Source of the DNA: JBDZUZ01 sp040255445 | GTDB taxonomy: Bacteria; Planctomycetota; Phycisphaerae; Phycisphaerales; UBA1924 | Direction: 5' to 3' | NCBI GenBank assembly: GCA_040255445.1 | Contig: JBDZUZ010000013.1 | Location: forward strand, 1 to 44,184 | Length of the DNA: 44,184 nt | Shown here: positions 1-6,969 of the stretch, piece after piece | Layout: every line of letters begins with the position of its first letter | How positions within the stretch are numbered: position 1 is the first letter of the stretch | Translations under genes and position numbers: made by a program | Notes under the pieces: model-generated | What the model was told of the DNA's origin: nothing | The model's input: only the letters and a program-made list of their open reading frames with translations | The model's database searches: none

Positions 1-1392
1 CTGCTCTCGGCGCCGATGGACACGGTGACCGAGTCCGCCCTCGCCATTGGCCTCGCGCAGGAAGGCGGCATCGGCATCATCCACAAGAACTTGAGCGTCG
101 ATGCCCAGGCCCGCGAGGTCGCGAAGGTCAAGCGCTCCGCCAACGGCATCATCCTCGACCCGCTCACGCTCGGGCCCGATGACACCGTCGCCCGCGCCAA
201 GGAACTGATGCGGCAGCACCACGTCTCGGGCTTCCCGGTGACCGAAGGCGGCGCCACGCAGCTCCGCGACAAGAGCAAGGTCATCGGCATCATCACGCGG
301 CGTGATCTCAAGTTCGTCGAGGACTCATCGCTCCGCGTCGGCGATGTCATGACCGGCGAGGGCCTGATCACCGCCGCGGCGGGCACGTCGCTCGAAGCCG
401 CCGAGCAGATCCTCAACAAGAACAAGGTCGAGAAGCTGATCCTGATCGACAGCGCCGGCAACCTCGCCGGCCTGATCACGATGCGGGATATCGACCGCAT
501 GAGCCAGTTCCCCCGCGCCTGCCGCGACGACCGCGGCCGGCTCCGCTGCGGCGCGGCCGTGGGCGTCGATCAGTACGACCGCGTCGAGGCCCTGCTCGCC
601 GCGGAGGTCGATGTGCTCGTCGTCGATACCGCTCACGGCCACAGCGAGAACGTCCTGCGGACGGTCAAGACCATCAAGCAGATGCCCGCCGTGCAGAAGT
701 CGGGCGTGCAGGTGATCGCGGGCAACATCGCGACCGGGCAGGCGGCCCGCGACCTGGTCGAGGCCGGCGCGGATGCGGTGAAGGTCGGCATCGGCCCAGG
801 CTCGATCTGCACGACGCGCGTCGTCACCGGCGTGGGCGTGCCGCAGATCACGGCGATCATGGAGGTCGTCCGGGGCCTCGCGGAGATCGGCGCGGATATC
901 CCCGTCATCGCCGACGGCGGCATCCGCCACTCGGGCGATATCCCCAAGGCGATCGCCGCGGGCGCGAGCTGCGTGATGATGGGCTCGCTCTTCGCGGGGC
1001 TCGATGAGAGCCCGGGCGAGATGGTGATCAGCCACGGCCGCCGCTACAAGAGCTACCGCGGCATGGGCTCCGAGGGCGCAATGAGCGCGGGCAGCGCGGA
1101 CCGCTACCGCCAGGCCGAGAAGATCGGCGCGGATGGCAAGGCCCAGCAGAAGTTCGTGCCCGAGGGCGTCGAGGGCCTCGTGCCCTACCGCGGCTCGCTG
1201 GCCGAGTTCGTGTACCAGCTTGTCGGCGGCCTGCGGAGCTCGATGGGCTACGTCGGGTGCGCAACCATCGAAGAGCTGCGGGCCCACGCGAGGTTCTGCC
1301 GCGTGTCCTCAGCAACGGTGATCGAGAACCATCCGCACGACATCACGATCACGAAGGAATCGTCGAACTACATGGCGGGGCGGAAGGACTGA
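1..1392 (+). CDS. guaB: IMP dehydrogenase, 5' end cut off by the window
   Basis: Inosine-5'-monophosphate dehydrogenase oxidises IMP to XMP with NAD+, the committed step of GMP synthesis in the cytosol. The frame is open from base 1 (LLSAPMDTVTESALA), so the start lies outside the window; the ATG at 16 is internal, inside the conserved APMDTVT segment. A pair of CBS domains follows (about nt 150-500, with IITRRDLKF and LITMRDIDR). The barrel then resumes with GRLRCGAAVGVDQYDR, DTAHGHSENV and the catalytic loop GPGSICTTR, whose active-site cysteine is codon 808-810. Later come IADGGIRHSGDI, the glycine-rich GSLFAGLDESPGE and the flap region YRGMGSEGAM. The C-terminus (YMAGRKD) is intact. A palindromic repeat begins about 20 bp after the stop. 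Identification is secure. Confidence 0.96.
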   Translation: MLSAPMDTVTESALAIGLAQEGGIGIIHKNLSVDAQAREVAKVKRSANGIILDPLTLGPDDTVARAKELMRQHHVSGFPVTEGGATQLRDKSKVIGIITRRDLKFVEDSSLRVGDVMTGEGLITAAAGTSLEAAEQILNKNKVEKLILIDSAGNLAGLITMRDIDRMSQFPRACRDDRGRLRCGAAVGVDQYDRVEALLAAEVDVLVVDTAHGHSENVLRTVKTIKQMPAVQKSGVQVIAGNIATGQAARDLVEAGADAVKVGIGPGSICTTRVVTGVGVPQITAIMEVVRGLAEIGADIPVIADGGIRHSGDIPKAIAAGASCVMMGSLFAGLDESPGEMVISHGRRYKSYRGMGSEGAMSAGSADRYRQAEKIGADGKAQQKFVPEGVEGLVPYRGSLAEFVYQLVGGLRSSMGYVGCATIEELRAHARFCRVSSATVIENHPHDITITKESSNYMAGRKD

Positions 1393-1411
1393 GCGCCTCG
1401 AGTCTCCACGT

Positions 1412-1454
1412 GGCTCAAGTTTCCGCGCAGCGAAGCGAAGCGGACACTTGAGGC
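1412..1454. repeat. Intergenic palindromic repeat, copy 1
   Basis: A 43-bp imperfect palindrome just downstream of guaB. The left arm contains CTCAAGTTTCCGC, the spacer is GCAGCGAAGCGAA and the right arm contains GCGGACACTTGAG. The arms pair except for one internal mismatch and the outermost base. The same sequence recurs at 2151-2193 and 5057-5099 in the same orientation. It could fold as a strong hairpin in RNA, but no T-run follows. Confidence 0.85.
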
Positions 1455-1489
1455 GGGGCGTGCAATCGCCCCGAATGCACGGTCCGGGC

Positions 1490-1789
1490 TCATTCGCCCA
1501 GTAGCGGGCGGATGTCTCGCGCCGCGTGCAGCACCCGCACAACCTGCAGAGGCCGGGTCGCGGGCAGAAACGCGATCATGATGTTGTGTACGGTGTAGAA
1601 GGCGACCCGCTCCGGGGCAAGATCCGCCCGAACGTGGCCGATCTGCGGTGTGCGTGCGAGCCTGCGGAACGCTTCGTAGAGAGCATCCTCGAGCCGATCA
1701 GCAGCCTCTGGCGATGTCGAATTCGCAACATACGCCCAGATCTCATCGAGGTCGGCATCCGCAGCCTCGGTCAGCAGGAACGAGGTCAC
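1490..1789 (-). CDS. ParE/RelE-family toxin of a type II toxin-antitoxin pair
   Basis: A 99-residue protein of the RelE/ParE superfamily. These are either gyrase poisons (ParE) or ribosome-dependent mRNA endonucleases (RelE); the sequence alone does not say which. Family hallmarks are visible: LTEAADADLDEIWAYVA at the N-terminus, then PEAADRLEDALYEAFRRLA, PQIGHVRADL, and the C-terminal strand LQVVRVLHAARDI, matching the family ending RVLHxxRD. Length is typical. The start is GTG at 1789, overlapping the stop of the upstream antitoxin gene as GTGA, which indicates translational coupling. The pair lies between two copies of the intergenic palindrome (1412-1454 and 2151-2193). Call is firm at family level, uncertain at target level. 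Confidence 0.88.
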   Translation of the reverse strand: MTSFLLTEAADADLDEIWAYVANSTSPEAADRLEDALYEAFRRLARTPQIGHVRADLAPERVAFYTVHNIMIAFLPATRPLQVVRVLHAARDIRPLLGE

Positions 1790-2103
1790 GCGGACTTCCC
1801 GCGCCGCTTCCCTCCCGCCCGCCTCGCTCGCCGCGCAACGAGCGATGCCTCACCATCAACCACTCGCCCCGCATCCGCCTGCCGCAAACCCTCCGCGACC
1901 CTGGCGCGGATGTCCGCCTCGGCCAGCGCCCGCAGCCGGTCGTACGCCGCGGGTGTCATGACCACCGCCTCCGCGCGGCCGTTCACGGTCAGCACCTCCG
2001 GCCGCCCGGTCTCGCGCATGCGCTCCAGGTGCTCCTTGGCGTTCTGCCGGAAATCGGTCAGCGAGTAGGTGTCCGCGGCATTGTGGAAAGGGGTATCGGT
2101 CAC
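1786..2103 (-). CDS. Phd/YefM-family antitoxin
   Basis: A 105-residue antitoxin that should bind and neutralise the ParE/RelE-like toxin encoded immediately downstream and repress the operon. The N-terminal half has the Phd/YefM DNA-binding fold pattern: ADTYSLTDFRQNAKEHLERM, then RPEVLTVNGRAEAVVMTPAAYDRL. The C-terminal part is arginine- and lysine-rich (ARRARRAGGKRRGKSA), presumably the disordered toxin-binding tail. I chose the GTG at 2103 because GGAGGA sits a few bases upstream, and because an upstream in-frame ATG at 2157 would place the start inside the repeat and translate the operator. A -10-like TATACT and a 14-bp palindrome lie just upstream. Confidence 0.87.
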   Translation of the reverse strand: MTDTPFHNAADTYSLTDFRQNAKEHLERMRETGRPEVLTVNGRAEAVVMTPAAYDRLRALAEADIRARVAEGLRQADAGRVVDGEASLVARRARRAGGKRRGKSA

Positions 2104-2127
2104 GGGTCCTCCATCGATCCGAATTCG

Positions 2128-2143
2128 TACTGAATTCAGTATA
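2128..2143 (-). promoter_or_regulatory. Promoter/operator of the toxin-antitoxin operon
   Basis: A perfect 14-bp palindrome, TACTGAATTCAGTA (2128-2141), overlaps a minus-strand -10-like hexamer TATACT (2143-2138) about 35 bp upstream of the antitoxin GTG. A second GAATTC lies at 2121-2126. This is the usual arrangement for autorepression by an antitoxin or antitoxin-toxin complex. The site is seen directly; its use as operator is inferred. No good -35 box was found. Confidence 0.55.
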
Positions 2144-2150
2144 GCCCGGT

Positions 2151-2193
2151 GCCTCAAGTTTCCGCGCAGCGAAGCGAAGCGGACACTTGAGGC
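2151..2193. repeat. Intergenic palindromic repeat, copy 2
   Basis: The best-formed copy of the palindrome. The arms GCCTCAAGTTTCCGC and GCGGACACTTGAGGC are complementary over 15 bp with one mismatch, and the spacer is GCAGCGAAGCGAA. Orientation matches copies 1 and 3. It lies directly upstream of the toxin-antitoxin promoter, so the TA pair is bracketed by copies 1 and 2. Confidence 0.87.
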
Positions 2194-2224
2194 GGAACCC
2201 GCAACAGCTCCGCAGTCGGAAGTA

Positions 2225-2251
2225 CCCCCACGCAGAGCGCGGGGCTACCCA
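2225..2251. repeat. Short CCCCAC hairpin repeat, copy 1
   Basis: CCCC-A-CGC, loop AGA, GCG-C-GGGG (2226-2244) forms a short stem with one mismatch, followed by CTACCCAA. The 12-mer GGGGCTACCCAA (2241-2252 region) recurs exactly after a similar hairpin at 39258-39276, and another hairpin of this type is at 39180-39198. Confidence 0.5.
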
Positions 2252-2392
2252 ACGACCGCCCATTCCCGACCCACCCATCCGAATCACGGATTCCGAACCC
2301 GCCCGACCCCGACGCGGTATATTCCCGCGGCCACGCCAGCCGATAGAGGCTGTCGTCCGCGCCAATCGAACCACCTTGGGGGCTTTCCGCCG

Positions 2393-3214
2393 ATGTTCCG
2401 AACTTCCAACCCCGTCCTCTCCCGCAACGACGCCTTCGCGCCCGCCGGCTGGGGCGGTGTCTCCTCCGAGGCGCCGGTCATCCGCGCCGGGGCCGCCGCG
2501 GACCAGAAGTCCGATGTCATGACCATCAAGGGCACCGCGGGCAAGACCGCGATCCTGCTGGGCGCGTGCATCGCCGCGGCGGTCGGCTCGTGGGACCTGG
2601 CGGTCAAGAACCAGGGGCTCGCCATGCCGTTCCTGCTGGGCGGCATGCTCGGCGGCCTGGTGCTCGCCCTCATCATCACATTCAAGCCGAGGTCCGCTCC
2701 GGTGCTGGCGCCGATCTACGCGGTGGCCGAAGGCGCGTTCCTCGGCGTCCTCTCGCTCATCGTCGCGCAGCAGATCGTCCAGCGCACCGGCGACGCCGGC
2801 GCGGGCCTCTCGCTGGTCTTCCAGGCCGTGCTGCTGACTTTCGGCATCCTCGGCGCCCTGCTCGTCGGCTACGCCGCGGGCTTCATCCGCATCCGCGGCG
2901 TGGTCGCCAAGTGCGTGATCGTCGGCACCATGGGCGTCATGCTCACCTACGCCGCCAGCTTCCTGATGAGCATGTTCGGCTTCGGCAGCATCGGCTTCAT
3001 CCACTCCAACGGCCCCATCGGCATCGGCTTCAGCCTGCTGGTGATCGTGCTCGCCTCGGCGAACCTGGTGCTCGACTTCCAGTTCATCGAAGACGGCGTC
3101 AACAACGGCGCCCCCAAGCACATGGAGTGGTTCGGCGCCTTCGGCCTCATGGTCACGCTGGTCTGGCTCTACATCGAGATCCTGCGGCTGCTGAGCAAGC
3201 TCAAGCGCGAGTGA
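2393..3214 (+). CDS. Bax inhibitor-1/YccA family membrane protein
   Basis: A 273-residue integral membrane protein of the Bax inhibitor-1 (TMBIM/YccA) family, whose bacterial members are thought to act as pH-sensitive ion-leak channels or to modulate FtsH; the role here is unproven. The N-terminus MFRTSNPVLSRNDAF resembles family members that carry a short cytoplasmic NPVxS segment. About seven hydrophobic helices follow from residue 49. The typical ASANLVLDFQFIEDGVN and the C-terminal WLYIEILRLLSKLK are present. I chose ATG 2393, the first methionine before the conserved segment, with G-rich GGGGG about ten bases upstream; the frame is open further upstream but without family resemblance. 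A strong terminator follows, so the gene is probably monocistronic. Confidence 0.87.
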   Translation: MFRTSNPVLSRNDAFAPAGWGGVSSEAPVIRAGAAADQKSDVMTIKGTAGKTAILLGACIAAAVGSWDLAVKNQGLAMPFLLGGMLGGLVLALIITFKPRSAPVLAPIYAVAEGAFLGVLSLIVAQQIVQRTGDAGAGLSLVFQAVLLTFGILGALLVGYAAGFIRIRGVVAKCVIVGTMGVMLTYAASFLMSMFGFGSIGFIHSNGPIGIGFSLLVIVLASANLVLDFQFIEDGVNNGAPKHMEWFGAFGLMVTLVWLYIEILRLLSKLKRE

Positions 3215-3243
3215 ACCGGAATCCGAACCCCCGGAAACCCAAC

Positions 3244-3273
3244 AACGGCCCCATCACGGGGCCGTTTTTCTTT
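3244..3273 (+). terminator. Rho-independent terminator after the Bax inhibitor-1 gene
   Basis: AACGGCCCC (3244-3252) pairs perfectly with GGGGCCGTT (3258-3266) across the loop ATCAC. The stem runs into TTTTT at 3265-3269, followed by CTTT. It is the clearest intrinsic terminator in the window. Confidence 0.9.
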
Positions 3274-3343
3274 GGTGATCCTGTCACCCTCTTCCCCCGC
3301 CTTCCGCTTTCGGGTATGACAAAGTCACACAGGGAGGGTTTCC

Positions 3344-5032
3344 ATGAACCGAACGACCGTCCTCGCCGCGGGCGTGCTGCTCGCGCTCGCGCTCGCGGGC
3401 TGCGCTGCCAGCACCACCAGCCACACCGCCAAACCCATCGCTTCCGCCAACGCCGGCCTCACCGCCCCGCCGCGGCTCTACGACGGGTTCGGCAACTACC
3501 ACCGCGCCGCCTCGACCAAGTCAAAGGAAGCCCAGCGGTGGTTCGACCAGGGCATGCAGCTTCTGTACGGCTTCAACCACGATGAGGCCATCCGCTCCTT
3601 CCAGCACGCCGCGGATGTCGACCCCGACTTCGCCATGGCCTGGTGGGGCATCGCGTACGCCAACGGCCTGCACATCAACAACCCGGTGATGACGCAGGTG
3701 CAGTCCGAGCGAGCGTACGAAGCTGCGGCCGAGGCGATGAAGCGCATCGACCATGCATCGCCCGTCGAGGCGGCGTTGATCAAGGCCGTGTCGCGCCGGT
3801 ACGCGATGCCGGTCCCCGAAGACCGCGGCGACCTCGACCGCGCCTACGCCGATGCGATGCAGGCCGCGTGGATGATGTTCCCGCGGGACCCCGATGTTGG
3901 CGCGCTCTACGCCGAGTCGCTGATGAACCTGCAGCCCTGGGACCTCTGGACCAAGGGCGGCGAAGCCAAGGGCCGCACGCCCGAGATCGTCGCCACGCTC
4001 GAGCGCGTCATCGAGATCAAGCAGGACCACCCCGGCGCGAATCACTTCTACATCCACGCGATCGAGGCCTCACCCACACCGGCCAAAGCGCTCCCCGCCG
4101 CGGAGCGGCTCGCCGCGCTCGTACCCGGCTCGGGCCACCTTGTGCACATGCCGGCGCACATCTACGCCCGCGTCGGCCGCTGGGCGGATGCATCAGACTC
4201 CAACGCCGCGGCGATCCGTGCCGACCGCGCGTACTTCGCGGTGGCCCCCTCGCCCGAGTTCTACTCGCTCTACTACGTCCACAACATCCACTTCCTCGCC
4301 TGGTCAGCGATGATGGAGGGCCGGTTTGAGACCGCGCTCAACGCCGCGCGTGAGCTCGAACGCGACATCCCCGAATCGTTCCTCAAAGAGTGGACGTTCA
4401 TCGCCGACGGGTTCATGCCCGTCACCTACCACGTCATGCTCCGGTTCGGCAAGTGGGACATGATCCTCGCCGAGCCCGAGCCGCCCGAGTACCGGCTCGT
4501 CAGCCGCGCGGCGTGGCGGTACGCCCGCGGCGTGGCCCTCGCCGCGAAGGGTGAGATCGCGAAGAGCCGCGCGGAGCTCGAAGCATTTGAAGCGGCCGCG
4601 GCGAAGATCCCCGATGACTGGGCCGTGGGCAACAACACCGCGGCGGATGTCATGAACGTGGCGCGGCACATGCTCAAGGGCGAACTCGCCTTCCGCGAGG
4701 AGCGCTACGACGACGCCTTCAGCCTGCTCCGCTCCGGCATCGCGCTCGAAGACGAGCTCAAGTACGATGAGCCCCCGGGCTGGATGCAGCCGGTGCGGCA
4801 CGCGCTGGGCGCGCTGCTGATGTCACAGGGCCGCGCGGCCGAGGCCGAGCAGGTCTACCGCGACGACCTCGAGCGCTACCCCAACAACGGCTGGGCGCTC
4901 CTGGGCCTGCGGCAGTCGCTCGAGGCCCAGAACAAGACCGACGAGAAGCTCTCGGACCAACTCGCGACGGCGTGGAAGCGGGCGGATGTGAAGCCGGTGG
5001 CGTCGTGCTACTGCCACCCCGATGCGCGCTGA
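3344..5032 (+). CDS. Tetratricopeptide-repeat lipoprotein with conserved histidine motifs
   Basis: A 562-residue lipoprotein of unknown function. The signal peptide ends in a lipobox (LALAGC, Cys20). TPR-like helical pairs follow: KSKEAQRWFDQGMQLLYGF, then HDEAIRSFQHAADVDPDFAMAWW, and at the C-terminus GRAAEAEQVYRDDLERYPNN with GWALLGLRQSLEAQ. Between these are two histidine-rich segments that could bind metal, NHFYIHAIE (His234, His238) and HLVHMPAHIYARV (His265, His268, His272). The protein ends SCYCHPDAR. ATG 3344 is preceded by GGGAGG. The gene is flanked by the terminator upstream and repeat copy 3 downstream, so it is probably transcribed alone. The family resembles uncharacterised TPR proteins found in several phyla; I cannot assign a role. 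Confidence 0.85.
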   Translation: MNRTTVLAAGVLLALALAGCAASTTSHTAKPIASANAGLTAPPRLYDGFGNYHRAASTKSKEAQRWFDQGMQLLYGFNHDEAIRSFQHAADVDPDFAMAWWGIAYANGLHINNPVMTQVQSERAYEAAAEAMKRIDHASPVEAALIKAVSRRYAMPVPEDRGDLDRAYADAMQAAWMMFPRDPDVGALYAESLMNLQPWDLWTKGGEAKGRTPEIVATLERVIEIKQDHPGANHFYIHAIEASPTPAKALPAAERLAALVPGSGHLVHMPAHIYARVGRWADASDSNAAAIRADRAYFAVAPSPEFYSLYYVHNIHFLAWSAMMEGRFETALNAARELERDIPESFLKEWTFIADGFMPVTYHVMLRFGKWDMILAEPEPPEYRLVSRAAWRYARGVALAAKGEIAKSRAELEAFEAAAAKIPDDWAVGNNTAADVMNVARHMLKGELAFREERYDDAFSLLRSGIALEDELKYDEPPGWMQPVRHALGALLMSQGRAAEAEQVYRDDLERYPNNGWALLGLRQSLEAQNKTDEKLSDQLATAWKRADVKPVASCYCHPDAR

Positions 5033-5056
5033 GCGCCGCTCACGGATCCCGCCTGT

Positions 5057-5099
5057 GCCTCAAGTTTCCGCGCAGCAAAGCGAAGCGGACACTTGAGGC
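5057..5099. repeat. Intergenic palindromic repeat, copy 3
   Basis: The third copy of the palindrome, in the same orientation, between the TPR lipoprotein gene and ychF. It differs from copy 2 by one base in the spacer (GCAGCAAAGCGAA). The arms are the same as in copy 2. It lies about 25 bp after the stop of the TPR gene. Confidence 0.86.
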
Positions 5100-5159
5100 G
5101 CTGGGCGTGGCATCACCGGGGAGCCAACAACCGCGGCACGAACGCCCAATGACCCCCGC

Positions 5160-5194
5160 CACGACTGTCGTGCTGCGCACGAAAGTCGTGCCAC
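5160..5194. repeat. GTGGCA-type hairpin downstream of ychF
   Basis: CACGACT (5160-5166) pairs with AGTCGTG (5184-5190), and inside it TCGTGC (5168-5173) pairs with GCACGA (5177-5182) around a TGC loop, giving a 13-bp stem with one mismatch. Read on the minus strand it begins GTGGCACGACT, resembling the GTGGCA hairpins at 39039 and 44160. It overlaps the ychF 3' end region, so it could act in termination or mRNA 3' protection, but it lacks a T-run. Confidence 0.5.
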
Positions 5195-5195
5195 A

Positions 5196-6299
5196 TCACA
5201 CATTGAACAGGAAGTGGCACACATCCCCATCGCGCATCACGTACTCCTTGCCCTCGATGCGCATCTTCCCGGCTTCTCGGATTGCCTTCTCGTTCTTGAA
5301 CTGCTCCAGGTCCGCGACGGAGTAAATCTCCGCTCGGATGAAGCCGCGTTCGAAGTCCGTGTGGATCACGCCCGCGGCCTGCGGCGCGGTAGCGCCCACC
5401 GGCACCGTCCACGCGCGGATCTCCTTGGGGCCCGCCGTGAAGTAGCTCTGCAGGCCCAGCAGCTTGTACATCGCGTGCGAGAGCGTCGCCAGCGCCGGCT
5501 CCTTCAGGCCCATCGCCTCGAGCATTTCCTTCTGCTCCTCGGGCGGCAGCACCGCAAGCTCGCTCTCGAGCTTGGCGCACACCGGCACCACCTCGGAGCC
5601 CTCGGCCTTGGCGTGCTCGCGCACCCGCATCGCGCTGGGCGAGGTGCCCTCGACATCGTCCTCATCCACATTCATCACGTACAGCACGCGCTTCGCGGTG
5701 ATCAGCCCCAGGTTCTTGAGTTGCCGCTGCTGCTCGGGGTCCTCGATCTTGAGCGCCCGCGCCGGCTTGCCCTCGGCCAGGATCGGCTTGACCTTCTTGA
5801 GCACCTCGTACCGCGCGATGTTCTCCGGCTCACGGCTCTTGGCAGCGCGCTCGGCCTTGGGCAGCGCGCTGTCGACCGTCTCGAGGTCCGCGAGAATCAA
5901 TTCGGTGTTGATGATCTCGACATCGCGCAGCGGGTCGACGCTGCCCGATACGTGCAGGATCTCCTCGCCGCCCGTCGCCTTCGTGAAGCAGCGCACCACC
6001 TGCACGATCGCATCCACCTCGCGGATGTGGCTCAGGAACTTGTTGCCAAGCCCCTCGCCCTCGCTCGCCCCCTTCACGATGCCCGCGATATCCACCAGCC
6101 GCAGCGAAGCGGGGATCACCTTCTGCGACTGGATGTGCGAGAGGATCCGGTCCAGCCGCGGATCGGGGATCGGCACCACGCCCACATTGGGCTCGATCGT
6201 GGCGAACGGGTAGTTCGCGGCGAGGGCGCCCGCCTTGGTCAGGGCGTTGAACAGCGTGCTCTTGCCCACGTTGGGCAGTCCGACGATTCCGGCTTCCAT
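5196..6299 (-). CDS. ychF: Ribosome-binding ATPase YchF (OLA1 family)
   Basis: A 367-residue TRAFAC P-loop protein. YchF binds the large ribosomal subunit and hydrolyses ATP in preference to GTP; it is linked to translation and oxidative stress control. The P-loop GLPNVGKS is at residues 7-14, followed by the switch region NYPFATIEPNVGVVPIPD. LVDIAGIVKGASEGEGLGNKF carries the G3 motif, and YVMNVDEDD holds the altered base-recognition motif typical of YchF. The C-terminal TGS domain includes EIRAWTVPVGATAPQAAGVIHTDFERGFIRAEI and ends in the family's VMRDGDVCHFLFNV. Length is standard. It stands alone, facing the DUF6265/acc genes in the same direction with a 170-bp gap. Confidence 0.97.
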   Translation of the reverse strand: MEAGIVGLPNVGKSTLFNALTKAGALAANYPFATIEPNVGVVPIPDPRLDRILSHIQSQKVIPASLRLVDIAGIVKGASEGEGLGNKFLSHIREVDAIVQVVRCFTKATGGEEILHVSGSVDPLRDVEIINTELILADLETVDSALPKAERAAKSREPENIARYEVLKKVKPILAEGKPARALKIEDPEQQRQLKNLGLITAKRVLYVMNVDEDDVEGTSPSAMRVREHAKAEGSEVVPVCAKLESELAVLPPEEQKEMLEAMGLKEPALATLSHAMYKLLGLQSYFTAGPKEIRAWTVPVGATAPQAAGVIHTDFERGFIRAEIYSVADLEQFKNEKAIREAGKMRIEGKEYVMRDGDVCHFLFNV

Positions 6300-6468
6300 G
6301 TGGCGAAGTCCTCAGTCCGGGGGATCACGCGGCGGCCGTGGTTCGGTCCGCCGCGATGGGCCGGGATGGTAGGAACGGTGGCCGGCAGCGACCGGGGCAC
6401 GAAAAGGCCCGCCGCGGCGTCGGAATCGGCCAATCCCCGCACGCCAAGACCCGCGGCCGACCGGTGAC

Positions 6469-6969
6469 TCAGGGCGTCAACTTCGCATCACACCGGACGA
6501 AGCGGAACTCCTGCGGCCGCTCGCCGCCGGGCCCCTCGATCCGCGCCACCATCGACTCGCCGCTGATCCGCCGGTAGGTGATCTTCGTCGGGTAATCGTG
6601 CTGCGGGTTCTCGAAGACGATCTCGCCGGGGGAGACCGAGGTCGCGGTGAACACCGTTGGCGGGTTGCCCTTCGGCTGGGCGACATAGGCCCAATCTCCG
6701 CCACGCCGCTCGATCCGCAGGTACTCGAAGAAGACTGTGCGGCCGTCCTGCATCGTGCGGCCGATGCCGAGCATCACGCCGCCGGCGTTGGGCAGCCAGT
6801 GTTCTTCCGTGACGGTACCGTCGCTCGCCATGCGCCACGAGCCAGCGATCCAGGCGGGCGAATCGGCCATCGCCTGCGCGGCGGCGGCGTTCGCCACGGG
6901 CGGCGCGGTCTTGCAACCGCCCAGCGCCAGTGCACCCACCAGCAACCCGGCCGCGGCGAGCGTGCGCAT
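6469..6969 (-). CDS. Small lipoprotein, DUF6265-like
   Basis: A 166-residue predicted lipoprotein. The signal peptide MRTLAAAGLLVGALALGGC has a lipobox with Cys19. The mature part matches the layout of the DUF6265 family: an opening WIAGSWRM, then TVTEEHWLPNAGGVMLGIGRT, EYLRIERRGGDWAYVAQP, FENPQHDYPTKITYRR and EFRFVRCD. The fold may be a small lipocalin-like beta barrel, which is inference. The start ATG at 6969 overlaps the accC stop by one base (TGATG), so translation is probably coupled to accC although the function is unrelated on its face. The upstream in-frame extension to 7116 lies within accC and lacks signal character. Substrate and role are unknown. Confidence 0.8.
   Translation of the reverse strand: MRTLAAAGLLVGALALGGCKTAPPVANAAAAQAMADSPAWIAGSWRMASDGTVTEEHWLPNAGGVMLGIGRTMQDGRTVFFEYLRIERRGGDWAYVAQPKGNPPTVFTATSVSPGEIVFENPQHDYPTKITYRRISGESMVARIEGPGGERPQEFRFVRCDAKLTP

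Noticed and set aside
2069..2392. Upstream extension of the Bax inhibitor-1 gene
   Set aside because: It would run through repeat copy 2 and the toxin-antitoxin promoter, and the added residues show no family similarity.
1412..5099. The three palindromes considered as a CRISPR array
   Set aside because: Spacing is hundreds to thousands of bases and genes lie between; no regular spacers and no cas genes.
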